This document shows, one piece after another, positions 7,671 to 16,792 of a stretch of 64,000 bases of DNA. Both the position numbers and the translations under genes were made by a program. Where the stretch lies: NCBI RefSeq assembly GCF_012974865.1, contig NZ_CP043633.1:3469501-3533500 (forward strand), in the 5' to 3' direction. The notes beneath the pieces were generated by a model. That model was not told where the DNA came from and ran no database searches. It worked only from the letters and a program-made list of their open reading frames with translations. Origin of the DNA: Nonlabens sp. Ci31 (GTDB lineage Bacteria; Bacteroidota; Bacteroidia; Flavobacteriales; Flavobacteriaceae). Numbering within the stretch: position 1 is the stretch's first letter; each line of letters starts with the position of its first letter.

Positions 7671-9061
7671 AAAAACATTAATGTCCGATTAAACTTTTTT
7701 AAAAGCGGGATTACCATATAGGTTTTCCCGCTTTATAGTACTTTGGTTTTGCAACAAAACAATGGCTATGAATAAAAGTACTCACTTTAGCGGACACCTC
7801 ATAATCAAGCAGTTCTTAAATCTGATTCCCAGACACATTATTAGTCGGACAGCCGATTGATTTGATAGTGAGCGCTACTATAAAACGTGTAAGACCCACG
7901 AGCACCTGGTCTCCATGCTTTATGCTGCTCTAAGTGGTGTTAGTTCACTTCGAGAGCTATCTACCGTGATGCTGGCCTGCGAGGGAAAGCTCAGCCACCT
8001 TGGACTGGAGAGCTTCCCCAGGCGAAGTACCCTTTCCGATGCCAATGCAAATCGAACCAGTGAGGTGTTTGCCTCCATCTATTATTCCCTTTTGGATAAA
8101 TACGGCAGGTTTTTATCGGACAGCAATTCCCTGCGTCTTCCCGTAAAGCATCTAAAGATTGTTGATTCAAGCACCATCAGCCTATTCAGTGATATTTTAA
8201 AGGGTGTTGGGCGCAACCCGATCAACGGTAGGAAGAAGGGCGGCATCAAGATGCATACAATGATAAATGCCCTAGAGGACGTTCCTTGTCTGGTTCGCTT
8301 CAGTAGCGCGGCAACGCACGACCACACCTTTCTCAGGGAGCTCGACCTGAAGAAGGGCTCGTTTGTAGTCTTTGATAAGGCCTATACCGATTACAGACAG
8401 TTTTTTGAGTGGACACAGCAGGATATCTACTTTGTTACCCGCCAAAAAGAAAATGCTTCCTACAAAAACCTGGAAGAGTTCGATCCACAACATAATACAC
8501 CGAACAATATACTTAGGGATGAGATCATTACCGTGGAGAAGAATGGTCAGATAATAGAGCTCAGGCGCGTAGCATACTGGGATGACGGCAAAAAAAATCT
8601 ATAGTTTTATATCCAACAACTTCCTATTGAGCCCAGATAAAATATGTGATATCTATAAGCACAGATGGCAGATAGAGACCATGTTCAAGCGCCTCAAACA
8701 GAACTTCCCCCTAAAGTATTTTCTTGGGGACAACCAGAATGCCATTGAGATACAGATATGGTGCGGACTCATTATCCAACTACTCATGCTTGTGAAGCAA
8801 AAGAGAACCAAAAGAAGATGGGCATACTCAAATATGGTTTCCATGATCAGGCTACACCTGATGAGCTACATAAATATGTTCAGCTTCATGGAAAACCCTA
8901 CTCAAAAGTGGGATTATCTGACCACCAAACCACCCGATATACAGCTAACAATGTTCTGATGGACACCATGCTACTGGAGAAACGCAAACCTACCCCACTC
9001 ATACACGGCATGAAAAGGACGAAAGCAAAGAACCGTATTTTAGTCGGACACTAATGTTTTT
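7671..9061. mobile_element. Inactivated IS4-family insertion sequence
   Basis: An element of about 1.39 kb bounded by imperfect terminal inverted repeats, 7671-7693 and 9039-9061, sharing the core TGTCCGAYTAAA and the outer ACATTA (2 mismatches in 23 bp). It contains one transposase gene broken by a nonsense codon and a frameshift. I see no clear target-site duplication; the outer A and T tracts make the exact ends uncertain. The right end lies at a run of ten T. It separates the outer-membrane barrel gene from the carB region. Confidence 0.8.
7762..8959 (+). pseudogene. IS4-family transposase (DUF4372 N-terminus), broken
   Basis: Reading from ATG 7762 gives MAMNKSTHFSGHLIIKQFL and a DUF4372-like N-terminus, but TGA at 7858-7860 interrupts it. 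The frame then continues open from 7861 with YAALSGVSSLRELSTV, IVDSSTISLFSD, HTMINALEDVP and FDKAYTDY (DDE-type residues), up to a run of eight A at 8590-8597. There the frame ends at 8604, and the rest (IYKHRWQIETMFKRLKQNFPLKYF, with the Y-x2-R-x3-E signature) continues in another frame to 8959. One A fewer would restore the frame. Programmed slippage at A8 is conceivable, but the upstream stop argues for a dead gene. Confidence 0.85.
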
Positions 9062-9084
9062 TTTTTACTCATAGGTGAAATATA

Positions 9085-9267
9085 ACAAATCCAATTCTAT
9101 ATAGCAAAGGATTAGAAGGTACTCTTACATCTTTAAAGCCAGCAGGATATCAAATGCAGTACTTCGATAATTTTAAGAAGCTATTAGACAAGGTTTTTGT
9201 TTTGGCATGTTTTGTTTTATGGAGATCTCTAAATAAAAGCAGGAAAGATGAGCGTTTTGAGAAATGA
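9085..9267 (+). other. Open stretch, possible gene remnant
   Basis: A 60-codon open stretch ending at TGA 9265-9267 reads like coding sequence (SLKPAGYQMQYFDNF, LWRSLNKSRKDERF), but it has no good start and a stop just upstream. It may be the tail of a gene cut by the neighbouring insertion sequence. I do not recognise the family. The rest of 9268-9446 shows nothing except a half-site of the dispersed palindrome (GCGAAAGCG, 9416-9424). Confidence 0.25.
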
Positions 9268-9446
9268 TTTAGACCATGTCAGCACAACTAGTTGGCATGT
9301 CAAATCTAAATAGTTCGCTTCATTTATTAATGATTCAATTCTACAAAATCTATATGGGTATCTATGCGCTTTAGACACTTTGATAAACTCCGCATAACGC
9401 ACTGAAAACTTTTTTGCGAAAGCGAAACCACAATCATAAAAACAAA

Positions 9447-9479
9447 AAAGCCCTAAAAGCTTTAAACTTTTAGGACTTT
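9447..9479 (-). terminator. Rho-independent terminator downstream of carB
   Basis: Stem CCTAAAAG/CTTTTAGG, extended by AAAG/CTTT across one mismatch, with a 7-base loop and a T6 tract on the minus strand. Confidence 0.7.
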
Positions 9480-9603
9480 GGTTATTTAAAATACTTGGCT
9501 GAGCACTGAACTAAATTCAGCACAGGCTTCGTCTAAACCTTTTTACGGAGCACAATATCTGTTCATAGGTAATCGTTTTCGACTATCGCTCCAACTGGCA
9601 TCG

Positions 9604-12456
9604 CTACTTACTCAAGTACATTCTTCTTCTCGCATACAGGTCATAAAAGGCATCATCCTTTAAACTATCTATAAACAAGATGCTTTCTCCAGTAGATTTC
9701 ATTTCTGGTCCTAAACGTTTGTCTACGTTAGGAAACTTATTGAAAGAGAATACAGGTTGCTTGATCGCATAACCTTCTAGGTGTGGCTTGAAGTCAAAAT
9801 CTGTCACCTTGTTGTGCCCTAACATTACTTTTGTAGCGTAGTTGACATAAGGTTCTTTATAAGCTTTGGCTATAAATGGTACCGTACGCGATGCTCTTGG
9901 ATTTGCTTCAATAATAAACACTTTATCATCCTTCACGGCAAACTGTATATTGATCAATCCTACGGTTTCTAGTGCTAGGGCGATCTTCTTCGTATGATCT
10001 TTAATTTGTTGCATCACCAGATCACCTAAGGTAAAAGGTGGCAACAGCGCATTAGAATCTCCAGAGTGCACTCCGCAAGGCTCTATGTGTTCCATAATAC
10101 CGATGATGTAGACATTCTCTCCATCACAAATCGCGTCTGCCTCTGCCTCTATCGCACCATCTAGATAATGGTCGAGTAGCAACACGTTATTAGGTATTTT
10201 TCTCAAAATATCTACCACGTGTTCTTCCAGCTCGTCTTTATTGATCACGATCTTCATTCCTTGTCCACCGAGTACATAAGAGGGTCTTACTAAAATTGGA
10301 AAGTCCAAATGTTCTGCTGCGACAAGTGCTTCAGCAGGTGTTGTTGCGGTTGCAAATTCTGGAAAAGGGATGTCATTTTCTAGTAACATATTGGAGAACA
10401 AACCGCGATCTTCGGCAAGATCGAGCGCTTTATAACTGGTTCCTAAAATTTTAATACCGTAACGATCTAGTTTTTCGGCTAGTTTTAAAGCCGTTTGCCC
10501 ACCTAATTGTACGATCACTCCTTCTGGTTTTTCATGACGTATGATGTCATAAATATGTTCCCAAAAAACCGGTTCAAAATATAATTTATCTGCCGTGTCA
10601 AAATCGGTAGAAACCGTTTCTGGATTACAGTTGATCATGATGGTTTCATAACCACATTCCTGTGCTGCATAAACGCCATGCACACAACAGTAATCAAATT
10701 CAATTCCCTGACCTATACGGTTAGGCCCCGAGCCTAAAACGATGATTTTTTTCTTGTCAGAAACGATGCTTTCATTTTGCACATAACGTTTCCCGTCTGC
10801 CGTTTCTATGTCTGCTTCAAAAGTCGAATAATAATAAGGTGTTTTTGCAGTGAACTCTGCCGCACAAGTATCCACGAGTTTATACACTCGGTTTACATTC
10901 ATCTCCTCCCGTAAATTATAGACCTCTGACTCGAGACATCCCAACATATGTGCGATTTGACGGTCTGCAAATCCCTTTTGTTTTGCCTCTAGAAGTAGCT
11001 TTCGCGAAAGCGTGCTCACATCAAACTTCCCAATTTCTTTTTCTAGTAAGAAGAGCTCTTCAAACTGTTTCAAGTACCACATATCGATTCTGGTAATCTC
11101 GTGGATGCGGTCCAGTGAAATTCCCATAGCTACTGCATCGTACAATGCAAAAACGCGATCCCAACTCGCATTGGTGAGTTTTTCAATCACTTGATTATAA
11201 TCGGTATAGCTTTTTCCATCTGCTCCAAGACCGTTGCGCTTAATTTCTAGCGACTGTGTAGCCTTGTGAAGCGCTTCTTGAAAAGAACGACCTATTCCCA
11301 TCACCTCACCTACTGACTTCATTTGAAGACCTAAAGTACGGTCAGCTCCTTCAAATTTATCAAAGTTCCAACGTGGGATTTTTACGATAACATAATCTAG
11401 AGTAGGCTCAAAAAGAGCACTTGTAGATTTGGTAATTTGATTATCTAATTCGTCTAGAGTGTAGCCTATAGCTAGCTTAGAAGCTATTTTTGCGATAGGA
11501 TAACCGGTTGCTTTTGAAGCCAATGCACTAGAACGACTCACTCGCGGATTGATTTCAATCGCGATAATATTTTCTTCTGTATCTGGGCTTACTGCAAATT
11601 GTACATTACAACCCCCGGCAAATTCGCCAATGCTGCGCATCATGTGAATCGCCATGTCACGCATTTTTTGATAGGTGCGATCTGATAAAGTCATCGCAGG
11701 AGCAACGGTTATGGAATCTCCCGTATGGATTCCCATGGGATCCATATTTTCTATGGTACAGATAATAACCACATTGTCATTATCGTCCCGTAATAATTCT
11801 AATTCGTATTCTTTCCACCCCATTAAAGCCTTATCAATAAGCACTTCATGAATAGGAGATGCCTCTAGACCACGAGTCAATAATTCCTCAAACTGATCTT
11901 CTGTATGTACAAGACTGGCTCCAAAACCACCCAACGTAAATGAAGGACGGATTACTAATGGAAATCCAAATTCTTGAGCTATTTCTTTACCTTTCAAGAA
12001 CGACTTTGCCGTTGCCGCAGGAGCCACCGGTATTCCTATTTTATGCATCAGACCTTTAAACTTGTCTCGGTCTTCCGTTATATTGATGGCATCGATATCC
12101 ACACCGATGATCTCTACGTTATTATCTTCCCAGATTCCTTTTTGATCTGCTTCAATACAAAGGTTGAGCGCCGTCTGTCCACCCATGGTAGGTAATACTG
12201 CATCAATTTGTGGATGCTCGGCAAGGATTTGTTTGAGAGAATTTGTTGTTAATGGTAAAAGGTACACATGATCTGCCATACTTGGGTCAGTCATAATTGT
12301 CGCTGGGTTTGAGTTGATCAAGATGGTTTCAATACCTTCTTCCCGGAGGGATCTTAGTGCTTGAGAACCAGCGTAATCAAACTCACAAGCCTGACCGATA
12401 ATGATCGGTCCACTACCTATTAATAAAATGGATTTGAGGTCTTTTCTTTTTGGCAT
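9604..12456 (-). CDS. carB: Carbamoyl-phosphate synthase large subunit
   Basis: A 950-residue enzyme that makes carbamoyl phosphate from glutamine-derived ammonia, bicarbonate and 2 ATP for pyrimidine and arginine synthesis. Both ATP-grasp halves are visible: N-terminal SILLIGSGPIIIGQACEFDYAGSQA and TMGGQTALNL, and the internal repeat IIVLGSGPNRIGQGIEFDYCCVHG and QLGGQTALKLAEKL. It ends at about the point where the E. coli enzyme begins its roughly 140-residue allosteric (MGS-like) domain, which is absent; this shorter form is usual in Flavobacteriia. The gene carries an in-frame copy of the dispersed palindrome at 10998-11012 (STLSRKLL). No carA is nearby. Confidence 0.97.
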   Translation of the reverse strand: MPKRKDLKSILLIGSGPIIIGQACEFDYAGSQALRSLREEGIETILINSNPATIMTDPSMADHVYLLPLTTNSLKQILAEHPQIDAVLPTMGGQTALNLCIEADQKGIWEDNNVEIIGVDIDAINITEDRDKFKGLMHKIGIPVAPAATAKSFLKGKEIAQEFGFPLVIRPSFTLGGFGASLVHTEDQFEELLTRGLEASPIHEVLIDKALMGWKEYELELLRDDNDNVVIICTIENMDPMGIHTGDSITVAPAMTLSDRTYQKMRDMAIHMMRSIGEFAGGCNVQFAVSPDTEENIIAIEINPRVSRSSALASKATGYPIAKIASKLAIGYTLDELDNQITKSTSALFEPTLDYVIVKIPRWNFDKFEGADRTLGLQMKSVGEVMGIGRSFQEALHKATQSLEIKRNGLGADGKSYTDYNQVIEKLTNASWDRVFALYDAVAMGISLDRIHEITRIDMWYLKQFEELFLLEKEIGKFDVSTLSRKLLLEAKQKGFADRQIAHMLGCLESEVYNLREEMNVNRVYKLVDTCAAEFTAKTPYYYSTFEADIETADGKRYVQNESIVSDKKKIIVLGSGPNRIGQGIEFDYCCVHGVYAAQECGYETIMINCNPETVSTDFDTADKLYFEPVFWEHIYDIIRHEKPEGVIVQLGGQTALKLAEKLDRYGIKILGTSYKALDLAEDRGLFSNMLLENDIPFPEFATATTPAEALVAAEHLDFPILVRPSYVLGGQGMKIVINKDELEEHVVDILRKIPNNVLLLDHYLDGAIEAEADAICDGENVYIIGIMEHIEPCGVHSGDSNALLPPFTLGDLVMQQIKDHTKKIALALETVGLINIQFAVKDDKVFIIEANPRASRTVPFIAKAYKEPYVNYATKVMLGHNKVTDFDFKPHLEGYAIKQPVFSFNKFPNVDKRLGPEMKSTGESILFIDSLKDDAFYDLYARRRMYLSK
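10998..11012. repeat. Dispersed palindrome within carB
   Basis: GCTTTCGCGAAAGCG inside the coding sequence; the minus-strand reading gives T-L-S-R-K-L and keeps the frame. Confidence 0.85.
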
Positions 12457-12507
12457 TGTAGTGTGTTTTTCTAGAACTTAAATATCGTAAATTTTGGGTA
12501 CAAAAAA

Positions 12508-12535
12508 AGGCGTCAATTCCAAAGAATTAACGCCT
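12508..12535 (-). terminator. Terminator of rpmH
   Basis: Stem AGGCGT-c-AATTC/GAATT-a-ACGCCT with a CAAA loop, followed on the minus strand by T7. It separates rpmH from carB. Confidence 0.8.
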
Positions 12536-12558
12536 AATATATAATTAAAGGTAACTCA

Positions 12559-12723
12559 TTACCTCTTGTGTCTTCTTTCAGTAGAAACAGATAGTTTTTT
12601 ACGTCCTTTAGCTCTACGACGAGCAAGAACTTTACGACCGCTTACAGAAGCCATACGCTCTCTGAAACCGTGCTTGTTTCTTCTTTTTCTTTTACTTGGT
12701 TGGTATGTTCTTTTCTGTGCCAT
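12559..12723 (-). CDS. rpmH: 50S ribosomal protein L34
   Basis: A 54-residue, very basic protein starting [20 protein letters not shown] and containing [25 protein letters not shown]. This is the universal L34 signature; the protein binds 23S rRNA in the large subunit. The C-terminal TERRHKR extension makes it slightly longer than the 46-residue E. coli protein, as in other Flavobacteriia. It has its own promoter (12783-12812) and terminator, so it is monocistronic here. No dnaA or rnpA gene stands beside it. Confidence 0.97.
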   Translation of the reverse strand: MAQKRTYQPSKRKRRNKHGFRERMASVSGRKVLARRRAKGRKKLSVSTERRHKR

Positions 12724-12782
12724 AGCTTGAAATCTGTGTCTGTATATAAAAAGGTTTGAAAACCTTCATTTTTAATCGGCTG

Positions 12783-12812
12783 CAAATATAGCAACTCTTA
12801 TATTACCTACAA
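12783..12812 (-). promoter_or_regulatory. Bacteroidota-type promoter of rpmH
   Basis: On the minus strand TTG, 19 bases, then TATATTTG, a full match to the -33/-7 pattern TTG-N19-TAnnTTTG. The -7 box lies about 60 bp before the rpmH start codon. Confidence 0.8.
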
Positions 12813-13158
12813 TAAGAAATGTATTTTTTTTGAGATTATTTTCTCTTCTGTAAAGATAGGCATGTTCCAGCACTAAAAGTTATTTCCAGATTGCGATTGT
12901 TCTGACAGGTTCTTATTGCTAGTTAAGCCTGCTGAATTTTTGTTAAAAAGGCTCGTTCGACAACCATTATCGGTTTAGATGCTATAAACAATTATCAACA
13001 CTCCTAAAAACAAAGATACAGATCCCTGTCCTGGCAGAATTCTGTTCTATTTTTGAATAACAAGTTGCACCTATACTAAGATCTATAAAGTAAAGTGAAT
13101 CAGGATTGCGCACACTAATTATTTATAGAAAGCCACGAGCTTTTAAGGTTAAAAATTT
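12813..13158. other. Gene-free stretch between rpmH and a small hypothetical gene
   Basis: I see no coding potential, no strong hairpin and no repeat of note here apart from short AT-rich tracts. It should contain the promoter of the 13159 gene, but no clear TAnnTTTG box with a -33 partner was found. Confidence 0.5.
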
Positions 13159-13521
13159 ATGTGCTATTTTAGTAGCTCATTGGAAACCCTCAAAAGAAGA
13201 ACAACCTTGGCTAAAAACACGATAACATTACTTAAAGCTCAAGACTGGGCAAACAGCTGGAGAAGTTTAAAAGATACATCTCCTTATGTGAATGAATTAA
13301 AAGGCTGGTTTGTTCCAGGAGAGGACCTTTCTCAAGTAATGGCAGAAGGAGCTGTGGACAGTCGCATGTATTTAGGGCTAAATGGAACAGCTCTTAAGTT
13401 AATGATTGTTGCCGTAGATGCTAATGGTAAGGACATGATTGATGAAAGTAAAGAATGGTATATTTATGATTTCTCACAGCCTATTCCACCAGCAGGAGAT
13501 AATAATAGTCCTTTGAATTAA
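13159..13521 (+). CDS. Small conserved hypothetical protein
   Basis: 120 residues from ATG 13159. A TTG at 13207 giving (M)AKNTITLLKAQDWANSW is an attractive alternative start, because the first 16 residues look non-conserved. The body (NELKGWFVPGEDLSQVMAEG, RMYLGLNGTALKLMIVAVDANGKDMI, YIYDFSQPIPPAGDNNSPLN) belongs to a flavobacterial family I know only as hypothetical. It is soluble, with no signal peptide. The membrane protein gene follows after 8 bp, so the two are likely co-transcribed. Confidence 0.65.
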   Translation: MCYFSSSLETLKRRTTLAKNTITLLKAQDWANSWRSLKDTSPYVNELKGWFVPGEDLSQVMAEGAVDSRMYLGLNGTALKLMIVAVDANGKDMIDESKEWYIYDFSQPIPPAGDNNSPLN

Positions 13522-13529
13522 AGACGTTT

Positions 13530-14204
13530 ATGTGGAAATCTATATTCGATTTCTCCTTTGATATTTATTATATATCGTTGGTGCTCAACATTTTCTTATT
13601 CTCAGGAGCTGTATTCCTTAGAAAGTACCTATTTGCACCCATTTTATTTTACTTAATCACAGGGTTGCTAACGGAGCACATCACTATTTTAATTTTAAAT
13701 AATGACTTATTGTTCTTTGGACAACAAACAAATGCCCCTGTAAAAGTGATCTATGACCTCATTCAATTTTTGACCATTTCATATTTTTTTAAAAGATCTT
13801 TAAATTACCAATGGTTGAATAAATGGTACGTGTTATTAATGGTGCTCCTAATATTAATAGCAATAGCTCCATATTTATTAACTCCATCTGACATTGCTTT
13901 TCACAATCCATGGATATCATTTATCACTATTCCTGTTTTGCTTTTTCTTTCGACTCTTTATTTCTTGCAATTACTACGTCAAAAAAAAGGATATGCGTAC
14001 ATCAACATAGGATTGTTTTTAATTTTAGGTAGCTCCATGGTCAGAGACAGCACATCGCCATTTTATGAAGGTGTACCAATGGAAATTTATAGAATGAAAG
14101 GCTTCTTATTATTGATCCCCTTGATCATGATGCAGTTTCTTTTTACTTACGAATGTTTTTTATTCTTTAAATCCAGAAAAGAATTCTCTATTAAATCGCA
14201 ATAG
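13530..14204 (+). CDS. Polytopic membrane protein of unknown function
   Basis: 224 residues with six to seven predicted membrane helices spread over the whole length, and a short charged C-terminus (FKSRKEFSIKSQ). Notable conserved-looking stretches are GQQTNAPVKVIYDLIQFL and GSSMVRDSTSPFYEG. A decayed paralogue follows at 14333-14967, directly upstream of a histidine kinase whose own N-terminus has only one helix. The pair may once have served as sensor or modulator modules for that kinase (inference). Confidence 0.6.
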   Translation: MWKSIFDFSFDIYYISLVLNIFLFSGAVFLRKYLFAPILFYLITGLLTEHITILILNNDLLFFGQQTNAPVKVIYDLIQFLTISYFFKRSLNYQWLNKWYVLLMVLLILIAIAPYLLTPSDIAFHNPWISFITIPVLLFLSTLYFLQLLRQKKGYAYINIGLFLILGSSMVRDSTSPFYEGVPMEIYRMKGFLLLIPLIMMQFLFTYECFLFFKSRKEFSIKSQ

Positions 14205-14332
14205 TTGGCTTAAAGGACTCCTTACTGTTGCAAGAATCAGTTGATTTGTTGATGGCAGTTGAACTATATTTTACTTTATGTAAAGCAGCATCTTTTTATA
14301 TCTTTAGAAACTAGAAATTTAATTCAAAACCT

Positions 14333-14967
14333 TTGATTCCAATTTATGATATTCTAAAATTCAGTTACTTTGCTATACTTGGAATAAAGCTTTTACTCTA
14401 TTTGTTTATTGCTCTTAAGGGAAATAAAGGTATTTACATATGTATTCCTTTATTTAGTCGCAGCGGTGGCTACAGAATTATGTAGTTATTTAATTGCTGT
14501 TGACATCATCACTGTACTAGGTGTGAAAACGAACGCTCCCTTCTATTTTATATTTGTCGTTTTACATTTTTTTGCATTCTCCTTATTCTGTAAAAAAGTT
14601 ATAAAGAAAAAAAAATGGACACCGTATTTTACATGGCTTGCTGTCCCTATCTTAGTAATATGCATCATGCCCTATGCCTTAAACTATAAAAGCCTTATGA
14701 CTTACACAGCATGGGCAACATTGGTTAGCTTACCGGTTTTATTATGAATGGAGTACTATTTATTTTATTGATTTACTGTAACATAAAAATGCTTATCCCT
14801 TTATTATTATTGGAATATTTCTAATAATGGGATCTTCTTTTATCAACTTTGTTTCGCTTCGCTTTTATGATGGCCTTGCCGAACCTATTAGAGACTTAAA
14901 ACTTTTGTTACATACCTTACCTTTGCTAAGCCTACATATTCTATTTTTATACGAATGTCTGTTATAA
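14333..14967 (+). pseudogene. Decayed paralogue of the preceding membrane protein
   Basis: Read in three frames, this stretch reproduces the preceding protein: VKTNAPFYFIFVVLHFF aligns with TNAPVKVIYDLIQFL, and GIFLIMGSSFINFVSLRFYDG with GLFLILGSSMVRDSTSPFYEG. The reading is broken by a frameshift near 14410, a TGA at about 14745, a further frameshift and a TAA in the next 30 bases. The final frame ends with TAA at 14965-14967, overlapping the histidine kinase start at 14955. The longest intact piece is 112 codons (14409-14747). Confidence 0.75.
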
Positions 14968-15761
14968 TTCAAATCACAAATACAACCATCAACTACGTTG
15001 CGATAGGGCTGATGATTTTTATCATTTTGTTTTCCGTCGGGATGGTGGTCTTTTTTCTGCTTTCGCGAAAGCGTATCACTCTTGCAGATTTAGACGTTAG
15101 AGATATTAAAATTAAGGCACAAGAAGATGTGCTTGCCGCTACCTTATTAACTCAAGATAGGGAACGCACCCGTATTGCTAGAGAATTACACGATGAAATT
15201 AGTGCTAAACTGAATGTTATTTCCTTAAATGCCAGTTTACTTAACGACAAGACGCTGGAACATCAAGACCGTGAATTATTATTAGCGCGTATTCAAACTG
15301 CAACTAGAAAGACTTTAGAAAATACGCGTAGGCTAGCTCATGATTTGTTACCTCCCGTATTAGAAAAATTTGGATTATGTCAAGCAATTACTGAGTTCGT
15401 AGACTCCATACATAATGGGCAACTACTCATAACATACACTTGCGATTGGGATGAAGAGACCCTAACAACTGAGGATCAATTACACACCTATAGAATCGTT
15501 CAAGAGCTGTTTAATAACTCCATTAAGTATAGTGAGGCCACTCAAATAGAGCTAAGCCTCATAACTGCCGTGAATCGAAGGATGACGTATCGTGACAACG
15601 GTATCGGATTTCAAGAAACCGGTTCCGTAGGATTGGGAACGAGTAATATAAATAGTCGTGTTTTTATTCTAGGCGGAATAATGACTCTAGAAACCTCTAT
15701 AAACAATGGTGTTTTCTATATCTTTGATTTTCAAACCAATGCTCCAATGACATATGATTAA
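14955..15761 (+). CDS. Sensor histidine kinase, HisKA_3 type
   Basis: A 268-residue membrane kinase. One transmembrane helix (about 10-34) is followed by a short linker and the HisKA_3 dimerisation box RTRIARELHDEISAKLN with the phospho-accepting His near residue 80. The ATP-binding domain runs from about 175 (VQELFNNSIKYSEA, DNGIGFQ, GLGTSNINSRV). It lacks any recognisable extracellular sensor domain. The response regulator gene overlaps it by 8 bp, so the two are partners. The dispersed palindrome at 15059 falls in its linker (LLSRKRIT). Confidence 0.85.
   Translation: MSVIIQITNTTINYVAIGLMIFIILFSVGMVVFFLLSRKRITLADLDVRDIKIKAQEDVLAATLLTQDRERTRIARELHDEISAKLNVISLNASLLNDKTLEHQDRELLLARIQTATRKTLENTRRLAHDLLPPVLEKFGLCQAITEFVDSIHNGQLLITYTCDWDEETLTTEDQLHTYRIVQELFNNSIKYSEATQIELSLITAVNRRMTYRDNGIGFQETGSVGLGTSNINSRVFILGGIMTLETSINNGVFYIFDFQTNAPMTYD
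15059..15073. repeat. Dispersed palindrome within the histidine kinase gene
   Basis: GCTTTCGCGAAAGCG in frame, encoding L-S-R-K-R just after the transmembrane helix. Confidence 0.85.
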
Positions 15762-16407
15762 CCTTGCTCTTGCAGATGACGAAACTCTTTTTCTAGAAAC
15801 ACTGAGTTTTATGCTGGATAGGCATTCAGAATTTAATGTACTTTTCTCAGCAACTAATGGGCAAGAGCTCGTAGACCAGCTACGTGATTGCGCCATCATG
15901 CCAGATGTGATTCTAACCGATCTTAAAATGCCTATTTTAAATGGAGTGGAGGCAACAAAGAAAATACGTACTGAGTTTCCTGAGATAAAAATCATTGCCC
16001 TATCTAGTTATGATACAGATGTTTTTATATCTAATATGCTAGGCGTAGGTGCAACTTCTTATCTGGTAAAAAATTCTAAACCAGAAGAAGTTTATAAAAC
16101 GATAAAAGAAGTTCATGAAAAGGGATTTTATTACAATGAAAAATTATTAAGTATTTTACATCAAAATTCACAAAATCAGAATTTTAAAAAGAGTGCGCTA
16201 GATAATAAACTCATTAGTGATAGAGAGAAAGAAGTACTAGAGCTCATTTGTAAACAACATACTACTAAAGAAATAGCAGACCAATTGATTTTATCTCATC
16301 GTACTGTTGATCGACATCGAGATAGTCTACTAACCAAAACAAATTCTCGTAACGTTGCTGGATTAGTAGCATTTGCTATTCAAAACAGTCTGGTACCTTT
16401 TAAATAA
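15754..16407 (+). CDS. LuxR/NarL-type response regulator
   Basis: 217 residues. The receiver domain has the acidic pocket D8/D9, the phospho-acceptor Asp56 (VILTDLKMP) and the conserved Lys in SYLVKNSKP. The C-terminal LuxR-type HTH (SDREKEVLELICKQHTTKEIADQL and SHRTVDRHRDSLLTKT) binds DNA. It is the cognate regulator of the kinase immediately upstream (8-bp overlap). Targets are unknown; the adjacent membrane protein genes and the downstream hairpin elements are candidates. Confidence 0.9.
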   Translation: MINLALADDETLFLETLSFMLDRHSEFNVLFSATNGQELVDQLRDCAIMPDVILTDLKMPILNGVEATKKIRTEFPEIKIIALSSYDTDVFISNMLGVGATSYLVKNSKPEEVYKTIKEVHEKGFYYNEKLLSILHQNSQNQNFKKSALDNKLISDREKEVLELICKQHTTKEIADQLILSHRTVDRHRDSLLTKTNSRNVAGLVAFAIQNSLVPFK

Positions 16408-16491
16408 CAATTATTAGATCTAAATTGGGTATTTATACTCATGCACAGTACTATCAAGAGCATTAACTTTACAATGCAAATGAAAAGGGAA

Positions 16492-16588
16492 GTAAATTGT
16501 AGTTCAGGGGACAATTTACATCACCTTTTGAAAGAGTTCCATTTTAGGGAATGGAAAATAGATGGGACTTCGGTCCCATTTTTTTTGT
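16492..16588 (+). ncRNA. Candidate structured RNA 1 with UUCG terminator
   Basis: Three successive hairpins: GTAAATTGT/ACAATTTAC (16492-16519, 10-base loop AGTTCAGGGG), TTCCATT/AATGGAA (16537-16556), and a terminator ATGGGAC-TTCG-GTCCCAT (16562-16579) with a long T-tract. It starts 85 bp after the response regulator stop. It could be the structured 3' end of that mRNA or a separate small RNA. A second element with the same layout follows at 16793. Confidence 0.5.
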
Positions 16589-16607
16589 GCTATTATTTTA
16601 GAAGTTT

Positions 16608-16622
16608 CGCTTTCGCGAAAGC
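16608..16622. repeat. Dispersed palindrome between the two structured RNA candidates
   Basis: CGCTTTCGCGAAAGC, just after the T-tract of the first UUCG terminator. Confidence 0.85.
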
Positions 16623-16792
16623 AAAACAACCAGCAATTTATGGAAATATTTAAACTTTTTAAAGCCTAAATGTGTTTTTAATGGATAAAATAAGACATTT
16701 TATCTAAAAAAGAAGGCTTTTGATTATTATCTGGGAATGCCTATTGTTTTATGAGATACTATCAACTATTTTTAGCTTAGTGATTGAAAATG

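Noticed and set aside
8590..8597. Programmed frameshift at the A8 run of the IS4-type transposase
   Set aside because: The upstream nonsense codon makes the gene dead anyway, and related transposases of this group are usually single frames.
8758..9054. A 98-codon open frame at the right end of the IS4-type element
   Set aside because: It overlaps the true transposase 3' end in another frame and has no transposase motifs.
12559..12812. Chromosome origin near rpmH
   Set aside because: No dnaA, rnpA or clustered DnaA boxes; in Bacteroidota rpmH is often away from the origin.
16441..16653. A 70-codon open frame downstream of the LuxR-type regulator
   Set aside because: It runs through three hairpins, a terminator and a dispersed palindrome; the structure is better explained as RNA.
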